Below are positions 8,545-17,241 of a stretch of 64,000 bases of DNA, in pieces. Position numbers and translations under genes: made by a program. The stretch lies in contig JAJFHD010000097.1 of NCBI GenBank assembly GCA_021775805.1, positions 1 through 64,000 on the forward strand. Reading direction: 5' to 3'. Origin of the DNA: Alphaproteobacteria bacterium. Its GTDB lineage: Bacteria > Pseudomonadota > Alphaproteobacteria > Rhizobiales > JAJFHC01. Each line of letters begins with the position of its first letter. Positions within the stretch are counted from its first letter, which is position 1. The notes under the pieces are model-generated. The model was not told where the DNA came from. It searched no databases and saw only the letters and a program-made list of their open reading frames with translations.

Positions 8545-9399
8545 TCACGCAGCAATTGGCCGGTCGCCTCCGATCGTCGCACGCTGAACCACACGGCGAT
8601 ACTGGTCTACTTCGCCATAGTAATCAGCGACGCCATTGTGCAGCGTGACGCGGTTGTCCCAGAGCGCCATGGAACCGGGCTTCCACCGGAAACGGCACAT
8701 GAACGGCGGCCGCAGGGCATGCTGCACGAGAAAGTCCAGAATGGGCTTGCTTTCCTCATCCGTCATCCCGTCGATACGCTGGGTGAAACCCGGACTGACA
8801 TAAAGAGATTTCTTGCGCGTAACCGGATGAACCCGAACAATCGGATGCAAGGCGGTGCCAGGCTCGGCCTGCTTCTTTTCGTGCATGCTTTCGTAGCCAT
8901 GATGCCAGCGATCCGGGTCACCCGATGAGTTTACACCGTAAAGGCCATGCAACAGGTTCTTCATGCCATCCGACAGCGTGTCATAGGCGAGATACATGTT
9001 GACGAACATTGTGTCGCCGCCCACCGGCGGCACTTCCCGGCCGTAGAGGGCGGCGCCGATCGGCGGTTCCTCGAGAAACATCAGATCCGCATGAAACATG
9101 CTGTCCCAGGCATAAGGCTCGCCCGGTTCGCGCACGATCTCGATGACGTCGGGATGGTCCGGCATGCCGGTCACGAAAGGATGGGCGATCAACGCGCCAA
9201 ATCGGCTCGTAAACGCGCGATGTTGGTCCGTGGTCAGGTCCTGATCACGGAAGAAGACCACAAGATGCTCGGCCCATGCCCGCTCAATCTCGGCAAAGGT
9301 TTCGTCGTCCATGGGCTTTGAGAGATCGACACCGAGCAGTTCGGCCCCAAGAGCGCCGGTAAGTGGCTGGACGTCAATGCGTTTATAAGGTGCTCCCAT
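8545..9399 (-). CDS. TauD/TfdA-family Fe(II)/2-oxoglutarate-dependent dioxygenase
   Basis: 284 aa, near the usual TauD length. The iron-binding facial triad is visible: HAD in the FHADLMF segment near residue 102, and the distal His in WDNRVTLHNG near residue 255. It is followed by the 2-oxoglutarate-binding Arg in RRVVQRATI. The family hydroxylates a carbon next to a heteroatom, for example taurine, 2,4-D or alkylsulfates. The Shine-Dalgarno GGAGGAG precedes the ATG. It is the third gene of a minus-strand operon: binding protein, gamma-butyrobetaine hydroxylase-like protein, then this one. Context suggests oxidation of an N-methylated or amine substrate rather than taurine. Confidence 0.88.
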   Translation of the reverse strand: MGAPYKRIDVQPLTGALGAELLGVDLSKPMDDETFAEIERAWAEHLVVFFRDQDLTTDQHRAFTSRFGALIAHPFVTGMPDHPDVIEIVREPGEPYAWDSMFHADLMFLEEPPIGAALYGREVPPVGGDTMFVNMYLAYDTLSDGMKNLLHGLYGVNSSGDPDRWHHGYESMHEKKQAEPGTALHPIVRVHPVTRKKSLYVSPGFTQRIDGMTDEESKPILDFLVQHALRPPFMCRFRWKPGSMALWDNRVTLHNGVADYYGEVDQYRRVVQRATIGGDRPIAA

Positions 9400-9427
9400 C
9401 GTCTCCTCCGTTTCGGGATTGGCGGTA

Positions 9428-10639
9428 TCAGCACACTCCCCAGTCCAGCACGTGATCCCAATCGTCGTGATTGCTGGCTCGCGCCAGGTGACGATATTTG
9501 TTGTGAAAGGTGTCCAGCTCTACCGCGCAGTACTGCAAATGCCGCGGTCCCGCAGCAGGATCAAACGAGGTTCGCCCGTGAAGCAGCCGCTGGTTGTTCA
9601 ACACCAGCCCTTCGCCGGGCTGCAGCTTGCACGTGATCCAGTTTGCCGGATCGTAAAGTACATCGCCAAGCGCACTCAGGGCGCTATAAACCGGTTCGAT
9701 CAGGTCCTCCGGCAGATCGAGCGGCGGAATTGACCGGTCGCCGTAACGAAAGCCCACGACCTCGCCGTCATTGTCACAGGTAATAACCTGGCCAATCGAC
9801 CGCCATTCATCGCCATTGTTGACGCTGGCTCTGAAATTCAGTTTGACACGGGAAAGGATATCGAACGCATCGGGCGACTTTTCCCGAAGCTTGTTGCAGA
9901 CATTGAAAGCGTCGACCAGCAGGGTCTCTCCGCCGGTGGCATGTGACTCCAGACAGTGAAAGCAGATCAAGCCGGTGAGAGAAAGCCGCCAGCAGGTATC
10001 CGTATGCGGGCCCAGGAAATAGGCCTGTCGGGTAGACACCTTGACGTCGGAATCGGTTTGAAGATTTTCGATCCGCTCGTCGCCCGGTTCGTCCGCATAG
10101 GCCGAACGGCGGGCAATCCCCAGGAGATCGCCTAACGCCGTAACCGTTCCCCGGTCTTGCGGCATGTCGCGGACAAAGCAGAACCCATAGTCAAGAATTG
10201 ACTGGTAGAAGGCGAGACGCGCGGCATCGTCGCGGGCAATGTCAGGAAACGATACTTCCGGCATGTCATTGCGCAAACGGCTGTCCCAAAGCACAGGTTT
10301 GTGCCTTCGCTGGCCGCGGGCGCTCGATGAATAGCAATGTTGCCTTAGCCATCGAGCGTCAAACTCGACCGGTGCGTCCCGGTCCCGCCATCCAATTCTC
10401 AAAGCGCCGGACGCGCCGACCTCGATCTTGTCGGGTTCTGCATCCGATCCCATGCCTGCCAGCCTGTGTTCTCTGCCATCTCTGGCATCGTCTGGAAAAG
10501 CTGGAAAATGCTCGCTGTGGCGAAGCCAGACATAGTGGAACCGGCTTTCGTGGCCATCGGCCCACTTGAGAGTAGCGAACGAAGGGCGTTGCTCAACGGA
10601 GGAAATTGTGAATTCGGGTTGCGAGAGGTTCGGTTTCAT
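9428..10639 (-). CDS. Gamma-butyrobetaine hydroxylase-like Fe(II)/2-oxoglutarate dioxygenase
   Basis: 403 aa. I chose ATG 10639 behind GCAGGA; the longer frame would start at TTG. The N-terminal ~100 residues form the DUF971/GBBH-like_N domain (TLKWADGHES...WLRHSEH... through DARWLRQHCYSSSARG). The C-terminal TauD domain has HTD in LGPHTDTCWRLSLTG and a distal His in NNQRLLHGRTSFD. In BBOX1 the N-terminal domain binds zinc through three cysteines shortly after the WLRD motif; here that stretch has none, so zinc is probably absent. The family makes carnitine from gamma-butyrobetaine or hydroxylates trimethyllysine. It is cotranscribed with a binding protein and the TauD-like gene. Confidence 0.85.
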   Translation of the reverse strand: MKPNLSQPEFTISSVEQRPSFATLKWADGHESRFHYVWLRHSEHFPAFPDDARDGREHRLAGMGSDAEPDKIEVGASGALRIGWRDRDAPVEFDARWLRQHCYSSSARGQRRHKPVLWDSRLRNDMPEVSFPDIARDDAARLAFYQSILDYGFCFVRDMPQDRGTVTALGDLLGIARRSAYADEPGDERIENLQTDSDVKVSTRQAYFLGPHTDTCWRLSLTGLICFHCLESHATGGETLLVDAFNVCNKLREKSPDAFDILSRVKLNFRASVNNGDEWRSIGQVITCDNDGEVVGFRYGDRSIPPLDLPEDLIEPVYSALSALGDVLYDPANWITCKLQPGEGLVLNNQRLLHGRTSFDPAAGPRHLQYCAVELDTFHNKYRHLARASNHDDWDHVLDWGVC

Positions 10640-10716
10640 GGCCAACGTCCTGCAAAGAAATGGGGTGCGTCAGCGATCAGGGAGATGATCGCTGACGCGC
10701 ATCGGGGCCCTCCAGC

Positions 10717-12312
10717 CTAGCCCTTCATCCACCACCGTTCAATCAGCTTGTAGCCATCGAACTCCCAGTTTCCGGCGACTTTTGCCGGCTGTCCAACCTT
10801 GTCGGAGTGCGCCGAAATGTGGTTTGCAAACAAGTGAATGACCGATCCGCCGTCGTCTCGGACCAGCATCTGCAGTTCGCGATACATTTCGCGGCGTTTG
10901 TTGTCATCAAGCTCAGCACGGGCCTGCTTGAGGACAGCGTTGAACCGGTCGTTCTTCCAATAGGTCTCGTTCCAGTTCGAGTCTGCAGAATAGCCCTGCG
11001 TAAACATCCAGTCCTCGGTAGGACGGCCACTCCAGTAACTGGCACACCACGGATGTTTCAGCCAGACGTCCGACCAGTATCCGTCGTCAGGCGCACGCTT
11101 GGGCTTGATTTCGATGCCGGCCTTCTTGGCGTGTTCTGCAAACAGGACAACCGTGTCTACCGCACCGCTGTAGAGGCCATCGGATGCCGTAAGCTCGACT
11201 TTCAGGTTCTCCATCCCGGCTTTCTTGAGATGGAATTTCGCCTTGTCCGGGTCATACTGCCGTTGCTCCAGATCCCCTGCATAAAAGCGGTTGGCAGGAG
11301 AGATCGGATGATCGTTGCCCAGAGCACCACGCCCCCGCAGAATGGTCTCCAGTACCTTTTCCCGGTCAATGGCGTATTTGAGCGCCAGCCGAACATCCAG
11401 ATTGTCGAATGGCGCAAGGTCGGTGCGCATCGGGAAGGTGTAGTGCTGCGTACTGGTCACATCGGATACCGTAACGCCCGGGCTCTTGGCCAGCAGATGG
11501 GCGGTTTTGGCCTCGACGTCGCCGATAACATCGACCGAGCCCGTCACCAGCGCATTCTGCCGCGCCGTGGCATCGGCAATAACCAGGAGTTCAGCCGTGT
11601 CGGCATACCCGGCATTGGGCATGAAGTGGTTGGGGTTGCGCTTGAGCTTGATGCTGACACCGGGATTGAAATCCTCGATCATGTAGGCGCCCGACCCCTT
11701 GTCGAACTCCGTGACCTTGCCGTCCTTGCTTGGCAGGATACTCAGGGCCGACGCGCTCAGAACGAAGGGCCAGTCCACGCTCGGCGATTTCAGGTGAAAG
11801 ATCACCTTGTCGTCGCCATCCTTGCTCATGGTCTCGATCTGCTCGACGAACGACTTCATCGCAGACGCAGAGTCTTTGCCCGTGTGCCGGGAGATTGACG
11901 CGATCACGTCGTCGGCGGTGACCGTCTTGCCATTGTGGAATTCCACACCCTTGCGCAAGGTGAACAGCCATTTCGCCGGGTTGTTGTCGATCGGCTCGTA
12001 TGATTCCGCCAGCAGCGGGATCAGGTTTCCATCCGGCGCCACCTCAGTGAGCTGGCTCATGGTCGAGTAGAACGTGAAATTGGTGAACCCGCTGGTCAGT
12101 TGTGTCGGGTCAAGCTTGTCGGTGGTCGAGCCCTGGACGGTCGCCACACGCATGTGACCGCCGCGTTTCGGGGCATCGGCACGCGCCTGTTCAGCTACAA
12201 GTCCGGCCGGTACGGCAAACAACAGTCCCATTGCCGACGAGCGGATGATGAACTCGCGTCGGTCGATGCGACCTTGAGCGAAGCTTCGTTGAAGGTCTTC
12301 AAATTTGGACAT
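10717..12312 (-). CDS. Family-5 extracellular solute-binding protein (peptide/opine/betaine-type), Tat-type signal
   Basis: 531 aa. I chose ATG 12312 with a GGGAGGAAA Shine-Dalgarno; the open frame extends 51 codons upstream without support. A twin-arginine-like signal (RIDRREFIIRSS, hydrophobic core, cleavage near ARADA, about residue 46) precedes an SBP_bac_5 domain. Visible family blocks are LAESYEPIDNNPAKWLFTLR, GVEFHNGKTVTADDV and the VRLALKYAIDREKVLE region. It is the periplasmic receptor of an Opp/Dpp-type importer and may pair with the permease/ATPase genes at 2-2295. The TGTGATCACA palindrome at 12527 and its variant at 12442 lie upstream, which links uptake to the GntR regulon. Confidence 0.9.
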   Translation of the reverse strand: MSKFEDLQRSFAQGRIDRREFIIRSSAMGLLFAVPAGLVAEQARADAPKRGGHMRVATVQGSTTDKLDPTQLTSGFTNFTFYSTMSQLTEVAPDGNLIPLLAESYEPIDNNPAKWLFTLRKGVEFHNGKTVTADDVIASISRHTGKDSASAMKSFVEQIETMSKDGDDKVIFHLKSPSVDWPFVLSASALSILPSKDGKVTEFDKGSGAYMIEDFNPGVSIKLKRNPNHFMPNAGYADTAELLVIADATARQNALVTGSVDVIGDVEAKTAHLLAKSPGVTVSDVTSTQHYTFPMRTDLAPFDNLDVRLALKYAIDREKVLETILRGRGALGNDHPISPANRFYAGDLEQRQYDPDKAKFHLKKAGMENLKVELTASDGLYSGAVDTVVLFAEHAKKAGIEIKPKRAPDDGYWSDVWLKHPWCASYWSGRPTEDWMFTQGYSADSNWNETYWKNDRFNAVLKQARAELDDNKRREMYRELQMLVRDDGGSVIHLFANHISAHSDKVGQPAKVAGNWEFDGYKLIERWWMKG

Positions 12313-12441
12313 GGTTTCCTCCCAATCCGTTGAATTGACGGTCTCAACATTCCCAATGCTTGCAGCCGCGCCTGACTTCTCCGTAATTTTTATGGCGACA
12401 CCGCCGGTATTCGGACGACCGAACTTGAGATTTTCAGCTTG

Positions 12442-12451
12442 CGTGATCACG
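12442..12451. promoter_or_regulatory. Variant GntR operator (CGTGATCACG)
   Basis: A perfect palindrome (12 bp if flanks are included, GCGTGATCACGC) that shares the GTGATCAC core with the island-wide motif but has C/G instead of T/A at the outer positions. It is 130 bp upstream of the binding-protein start and 85 bp from the perfect copy. Confidence 0.5.
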
Positions 12452-12526
12452 CCTTCGGGTCTCAATTATTGGAGTTTTCAGCCAAACCGTGCGCATTTCA
12501 AGCCCTTTTTATCGAAAAATCATAAT

Positions 12527-12536
12527 TGTGATCACA
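12527..12536. promoter_or_regulatory. GntR-regulon operator TGTGATCACA
   Basis: Perfect copy of the 10-bp palindrome, 215 bp upstream of the binding-protein start and 109 bp from the end of the upstream Rieske gene. The GT-N4-AC spacing fits FadR/FCD-type GntR regulators. See the GntR gene at 20715. Confidence 0.7.
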
Positions 12537-12644
12537 CATTGCGGAATCCGTAACCTTCAACACGAACCAGACTTCGCTTACATTGTTGCCGCCATTGAGG
12601 AGGAACGTACGCCCAATCCGCATCAATTCACCCCGAATTACCGG

Positions 12645-13979
12645 TCATTGATTGAGGGCACTCAATTGTTCTTCCAGGAATGCATATCGTTCGTCACCAT
12701 CATACTTGTCGCCTGCTTCGTAGATTTCACCCACAGCTGTTTGCAGATTCCGCATAGGGTCCTGAGCCGCATATTTCTCAGATTCCGGCAACCTGATCAC
12801 TGTGTCGCTGCCATAAGTCGGAATCGTGCCGGCATGGATCTCGGTGGCGTGAACGGGATTTCCGCCACTTTGTACGTTTAAAATTTCCTTCTTGAGGCGT
12901 CGCCGGTACATCACGACACCCCTGTCCGATGTCGCCAGATGCTCGCTTCGATGTGGCGTTATCTTCCCCTGCCCGATGAATGCCTCATAGTCACCAGGGT
13001 TACGTTGGCGTTCCTCGTAAGGTCGGTTTTTCAGTTCCGCAATGTCTATCTTCTCCAGAGCCTCCTGTGTCCGCCACTCGGGCCGGGATTGTTCCGCACG
13101 GTGATTGAAGTGGCGGTAGGCCAGCACCGTCGTATTTTCATCGTCTACCGGCACGACCCATCGGGTGAACGAGTTTCGGCCAAAATACTTCGGTGACTTG
13201 CCGTCCGTACTGTCATACACGCAACCCGCTTGGGTGAAATTTGGAAAGATCACGTCGTTAGTGGAAATCCAGACAAAGTCGTTCACCCGGCGCGCCTTGG
13301 TGTAAAAGAGACCGTATGGGCGCTCCCGAAAATCCATGATCGGCAGAACACCGAGCTTCTCGGTAAACTGCACGATGTTCACCCGTGTATGCAGATACAC
13401 CACATGCATCGGGTCGACCGAATTCTCCGCAACTTGAAGCCAGTTGCAGGGCAGCGTCGTTTCGTAAGGCACCAGTTCGCCGCCATCAATTTCAAACGTG
13501 TCGTAGATCGGAAAGGCCGGTCTAAGTTCGGGAGGCCCGAGATAGGCGAAGATCAGGCCTCTGTATTCTTTGGCCGGGTACGCACCAAGACAAACATTGT
13601 CTCGAATATGACTATCATCTTCCTCTGCGGGGGCACACAGTACCTTGCCGTCAATCCCAAACTCCCAGCCATGATAACAGCATCGGATCCCCTCGTTTGT
13701 AATGATGCCGAATTCAAGAGACGCGTTGCGATGGGGACAATGCCTGTGCACCAAACCCACCTGTCCAGACTTGTCCCGGAACAAGACGAGATCTTCTCCG
13801 AGATGGCGAACAAGCTTGGGCAGATCGCTAAGGCTGTCGGACTTGGCCACCGGATGCCAGAACCGGCGCATGTATTCCCCGCATGGCGTGCCTGGGCCTA
13901 CACGCGCAAGATCTTCGTCAATCTTCAGATTGCGCTGGCGGTGATATCCGGAAAAGGAAAGTGGCGTCGACTCATTCAT
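12645..13979 (-). CDS. Rieske non-haem iron oxygenase, large subunit (vanillate/phthalate-type)
   Basis: 444 aa. The N-terminal Rieske [2Fe-2S] site is formed by CPHR (about residue 81) and CCYH (about 100). The mononuclear iron site is in NSVDPMHVVYLH near residue 188. The C-terminal region (TSDRGVVMYRRRLK) matches the VanA/phthalate dioxygenase-like branch. Such enzymes O- or N-demethylate or hydroxylate aromatic or amine substrates and need an electron-donating reductase. No reductase or ferredoxin gene is adjacent. The ATG at 13979 has AAGGA upstream. It is divergent from a LysR-family gene that probably controls it. The substrate is unknown. Confidence 0.88.
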   Translation of the reverse strand: MNESTPLSFSGYHRQRNLKIDEDLARVGPGTPCGEYMRRFWHPVAKSDSLSDLPKLVRHLGEDLVLFRDKSGQVGLVHRHCPHRNASLEFGIITNEGIRCCYHGWEFGIDGKVLCAPAEEDDSHIRDNVCLGAYPAKEYRGLIFAYLGPPELRPAFPIYDTFEIDGGELVPYETTLPCNWLQVAENSVDPMHVVYLHTRVNIVQFTEKLGVLPIMDFRERPYGLFYTKARRVNDFVWISTNDVIFPNFTQAGCVYDSTDGKSPKYFGRNSFTRWVVPVDDENTTVLAYRHFNHRAEQSRPEWRTQEALEKIDIAELKNRPYEERQRNPGDYEAFIGQGKITPHRSEHLATSDRGVVMYRRRLKKEILNVQSGGNPVHATEIHAGTIPTYGSDTVIRLPESEKYAAQDPMRNLQTAVGEIYEAGDKYDGDERYAFLEEQLSALNQ

Positions 13980-14070
13980 GCAGGTGTCCTTTCAGGAGGA
14001 GAGACAGTCTGTCGGGTTTCCAATCCTTCCACCGACCAATGCGTACTGACAAACGATTTGAAATAATCCC

Positions 14071-14090
14071 ATTCATGAATAGAATTCATG
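14071..14090. promoter_or_regulatory. Repeated ATTCATG motif in the Rieske/LysR divergent promoter
   Basis: ATTCATGAATAGAATTCATG contains two direct ATTCATG units in 20 bp and partial dyad symmetry. It lies immediately before the LysR start and 92 bp upstream of the Rieske gene start. LysR regulators commonly bind such imperfect dyads in shared promoters. The assignment is positional only. Confidence 0.3.
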
Positions 14091-15011
14091 CCTGTTATGG
14101 CCAGAAACCTTCCCCCCTTGATTGCCCTACGTGCGTTTGAAGCAGCCGCTCGTCTACTCAGCTTCACCCGTGCCGGCGAGGAACTCCATGTAACCCAGTC
14201 TGCCATCAGTCATCAGGTCAACCGCCTGGAGACAGACCTCGGCATGATACTTTTCGAACGCCGTCACCGCTCGCTGAAGCTCACCCGGGAAGGCCAGACC
14301 CTACTGCCGATAGTTTCAGACGCTCTGGATCGGATCGAAACCGGCGTGGAAAGCCTCAGCCGTGGCGAACTTGTCACCGAGGTTGGAATATCATTGACCT
14401 ATCCGATTGGTGTTAAGTGGCTTTCTGCCCGGCTTCCCCGGTTCCTGAAGATGCACTCTAACATCGACATTCACGTTCACTACGCGACGCAACTTGTTGA
14501 TTTTGCAGAGGAGAATATTGACATAGCCTTGCGTTGGGGAACCGGCCGCTGGCCAAATCTCGACTCTGTCAGATTGTTTTCCTCTGAGCTTGTCTGTGTC
14601 GGCAGTCCGGAGTTCGCTGCACGATTGAGAACAGAAAACCGCACGTTTCCAGACTTGCCACTCCTTCATCAGGACAATTTCCGCGACTGGGAAGACTGGT
14701 TCGGCTCGGTGGGATTAGACCCATCGGCCGCCCGAACAGGACCTGTCGTCGACGATTCCCTAACCCTGATTCAAGCAGCCCTTACCGGCGAAGGTGCGAT
14801 CCTCGCCCGCGCACCACTTGTTTTGGAGGAACTCCAATCAGGCGTCCTCGTTCGCCTGAGTCCCCACACGACTCAAAAGGACAAGGCCTACTACCTTGTG
14901 ACACGGCGCGACCGGCAACTCGCCCCATTTGTGCATGACCTGTGCAACTTCATCCGATCCGAGGCCCACGATACGGATCTGGCGCTGTCCGGAACGTCCG
15001 AGGCGTTATAG
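14088..15011 (+). CDS. LysR-family transcriptional regulator (GcvA-like)
   Basis: 307 aa. The N-terminal winged helix-turn-helix starts at the conserved PPLIALRAFEAAARLLSFT motif and continues through HVTQSAISHQVNRLE. The substrate-binding domain follows (from about residue 95) with the GcvA-type ALRWGTGRWP motif. An ATG nine bases downstream (14097) is an alternative start. It is divergent from the Rieske oxygenase, the usual LysR arrangement for an activator of the neighbouring catabolic gene. The effector is unknown. Confidence 0.9.
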   Translation: MPVMARNLPPLIALRAFEAAARLLSFTRAGEELHVTQSAISHQVNRLETDLGMILFERRHRSLKLTREGQTLLPIVSDALDRIETGVESLSRGELVTEVGISLTYPIGVKWLSARLPRFLKMHSNIDIHVHYATQLVDFAEENIDIALRWGTGRWPNLDSVRLFSSELVCVGSPEFAARLRTENRTFPDLPLLHQDNFRDWEDWFGSVGLDPSAARTGPVVDDSLTLIQAALTGEGAILARAPLVLEELQSGVLVRLSPHTTQKDKAYYLVTRRDRQLAPFVHDLCNFIRSEAHDTDLALSGTSEAL

Positions 15012-15058
15012 ACTATTGCATCGCACTCCTTTTTGTAGGGCATGAGCACGCACGTGAC

Positions 15059-15601
15059 ATGACAGTTGAGATCGAAACGGAACGGTTGTTGCTGCGGCCC
15101 TGGCAGAAATGCGATCTGGAGCCTTACCGTCAGATGTGTTCGGATCCCTGCGTCATGCGCTGGATCGGCGACGGATCGACACGCACGACAGACAACTGCC
15201 GGGAAGTCATTCAGGAGTTTACAGAGGAATGGTCCGCCAATGGCTTCGGCCCATTCGCGCTGGAAACCCGGGATGACCGGCACTTCATCGGGTTTTGCGG
15301 ACTCATGACGCCAAACTTCCTGCCTGAAATTCTGCCGGCAGTGGAAATCGGATGGCGTTTGGCACGCCCCATGTGGGGCAAGGGCCTGGCGACGGAGGCA
15401 GCAAAAGCTGCCCTGTCGTTCGGTTTTGACCACGCTGGTCTCGATCGCATTGTCTCAATTCATCAGATCGGCAACGACGCGTCGGCCCGGGTCATGACTA
15501 AAATCGGCATGGATTTCGATCACGAAACGGTCGACCCGACTTGCAACCGGCCGCTTCGGATTTATGCAGCAACGAAGGGCATGATTCAGTCTGACAAGTA
15601 G
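15059..15601 (+). CDS. GNAT-family N-acetyltransferase (RimJ/RimL type)
   Basis: 180 aa. I chose ATG 15059 (MTVEIETERLLLRPW), since the longer frame overlaps the LysR gene. The Acetyltransf_3 pattern is clear: the N-terminal ETERLLLRPW strand, then EIGWRLARPMWGKGLATEAAKA with the acetyl-CoA-binding R/QxxGxG/A-like loop, and NDASARVMTKIGM near the end. RimJ/RimL relatives acetylate protein N-termini or small amines. The gene lies 47 bp after the LysR stop and is convergent with the second MttB-family gene, with only 7 bp between stops. The acceptor is not inferable. Confidence 0.87.
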   Translation: MTVEIETERLLLRPWQKCDLEPYRQMCSDPCVMRWIGDGSTRTTDNCREVIQEFTEEWSANGFGPFALETRDDRHFIGFCGLMTPNFLPEILPAVEIGWRLARPMWGKGLATEAAKAALSFGFDHAGLDRIVSIHQIGNDASARVMTKIGMDFDHETVDPTCNRPLRIYAATKGMIQSDK

Positions 15602-15608
15602 GCGTCCG

Positions 15609-17159
15609 CTACTCCCCGTTTGCCACAATCTCCTCTTTCCGCTTAGTGACGTATTCATCGAGTTCCTCGACCACCGCAGGATCAATCGACGGCTGCTCGT
15701 ATTCCTCAAGCAGAGTCTTCCAGATACGGTTGGCCCGTTCCGTCGCCGTTCTGGCACCGTCCTCTTTCCAGGCCTCGAAATTACGCCAATCTGACAGAAT
15801 AGGCTCATAAAACGCTGTTTTGTAACGCGAAAGCGTGTGTGCTGCGCCAAAGAAATGACCACCGGGCCCGACCTCCGTCATGGCGTCGAACCCCATGTTG
15901 TCCTCGTTGAAAACAAGCGGATCCAGCATCGCCGACAATGACTGCAGGATTTCCGCATCGAGAATCAGTTTTTCAAACGAACAGACCAGGCCGCCTTCGA
16001 GCCAGCCGCCCGCATGCATCATCACGTTGACATGGGACAGCACACAGCTCCAGCACGACATGTCGCTTTCATAGGCCGCCTGGGCATCGACGACGGGCGA
16101 GGCCGTCGTGTTGCTCGAGCGGATGGGAATACCGTAGCGCCGCGCCAGTTGGGCCGACACCATAACCGACTTGGCATATTCAGGTGTGCCGAACGCCGGC
16201 GAGCCCGATCGCATGTCCACATTGGATGTGAAGTGTCCGTAGAACACCGGGCACCCCTTTCGCGCGGCCTGGGCAACCGCCACACCTGCGAGCACTTCGG
16301 CATTCTGCTGGACCAGCGAGCCTTCAATCGTGGCCGGACTCATGGCGCCGGCCAGGGTGAAAGGGGTCACATGAACCGGCTGACCGGCAAGGGCCATTTC
16401 TATCAGCCCGTCGGCCATGGCACTGTCGAGCACCAGGGGAGAGTTCGTGTTGATGCCGGCAATGAAGGCCGGGCGCTCCGCCATCTCTTCTGCACTGACA
16501 CCCAACGCTATGCGACCCATCTCGATGCAGTCGCGCGCCCGCTTTGCACTGTTGAGCCAGCACGGGTGCCAGGCTTTGTCGGTCAGCGTCAGCTGGGCAT
16601 GCATCATATCCAGATGGCGGGACTCCGGCGGCAGGTCGAGTGGCTCGAGGCCAGCGCCGCCTTCGTGATGGTAGATGTTGAGACTGTGGGCAAGTTTTAC
16701 AAAGTTCCGCACATCTTCGATCGTCCCTGCCCGCCGCCCATGGTCCAGATCGGAGATGAACGATGGACCGCAAACGGTGGCGAACGTCAGGTTATTGCCG
16801 CCGACAGTCAGTGTCTTCTCAGGGTTGCGCGCGTGAATCGTGAACTCTGAGGGCAGACCGGTCATGACCTCATCGATGAGGGCCCGGTCGAACTTGACGA
16901 TCTCGGTTTCCGGATCAACATCCGCTCCTAGACCTTTGAGAAGATTCAAGGAACGCGCGTCCTGAACCTTTACACCAATTTCCTCGAGAACCCGGACCGA
17001 CGCCAGATGAATGGCTTCCAGTTCATCGGCGCTGACAATTTGAAAAGGTGGATAGGGATTTTTGACGGCGCGAAACGGCAACTGCCGGATGGCGGATTGC
17101 TTGGTGTCGGCAGACACGTTGCGACGGCCACGGCGGGATGATGTGCGGGTTCTGGTCAT
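15609..17159 (-). CDS. Second MttB-superfamily protein, non-pyrrolysine
   Basis: 516 aa. I chose ATG 17159 (MTRTRTSSRRGRR). The basic N-terminus is followed by a COG5598 barrel, with ASVRVLEEIGVKV near residue 55, FTLAGAMSPATIEGSLVQQNAEVLAG around 250, and GPGGHFFGAAHTL near 430. The frame is uninterrupted, so there is no amber pyrrolysine. It is clearly a divergent paralogue of the protein at 5774 rather than a recent duplicate. It is the last gene of a minus-strand operon after the dimethylglycine dehydrogenase-like and GST genes, which supports a role in handling methyl groups from N-methylated compounds. No corrinoid protein is encoded nearby. Confidence 0.85.
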   Translation of the reverse strand: MTRTRTSSRRGRRNVSADTKQSAIRQLPFRAVKNPYPPFQIVSADELEAIHLASVRVLEEIGVKVQDARSLNLLKGLGADVDPETEIVKFDRALIDEVMTGLPSEFTIHARNPEKTLTVGGNNLTFATVCGPSFISDLDHGRRAGTIEDVRNFVKLAHSLNIYHHEGGAGLEPLDLPPESRHLDMMHAQLTLTDKAWHPCWLNSAKRARDCIEMGRIALGVSAEEMAERPAFIAGINTNSPLVLDSAMADGLIEMALAGQPVHVTPFTLAGAMSPATIEGSLVQQNAEVLAGVAVAQAARKGCPVFYGHFTSNVDMRSGSPAFGTPEYAKSVMVSAQLARRYGIPIRSSNTTASPVVDAQAAYESDMSCWSCVLSHVNVMMHAGGWLEGGLVCSFEKLILDAEILQSLSAMLDPLVFNEDNMGFDAMTEVGPGGHFFGAAHTLSRYKTAFYEPILSDWRNFEAWKEDGARTATERANRIWKTLLEEYEQPSIDPAVVEELDEYVTKRKEEIVANGE

Positions 17160-17241
17160 GATGTTTCCGGTCGGTTTGCAGACCACAGCCTGCGGGTTTC
17201 AAGTCCTCCTTGTTCAGATCGGGGCGACGTCGTCGCCCCGG

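Larger units (their letters stand above)
12313..12644. other. 332-bp regulatory intergenic region upstream of the binding-protein operon
   Basis: There is no credible coding sequence here. It carries the two GTGATCAC-core palindromes listed separately and the AT-rich stretch between them, and it separates a Rieske oxygenase stop from the binding-protein start. The promoter of the binding-protein/BBOX-like/TauD-like operon must lie here. A TTGAAA hexamer is visible on the minus strand near 12505, but I could not assign a convincing -10. Confidence 0.6.

Noticed and set aside
16014..16850. 278-codon open frame opposite the second MttB-family gene
   Set aside because: Wholly inside and antisense to a clear MttB-superfamily gene; no Shine-Dalgarno or motif.
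5774..17159. Pyrrolysine (amber readthrough) in the MttB proteins
   Set aside because: Both frames reach full family length without an internal TAG, so no pyrrolysine is needed.
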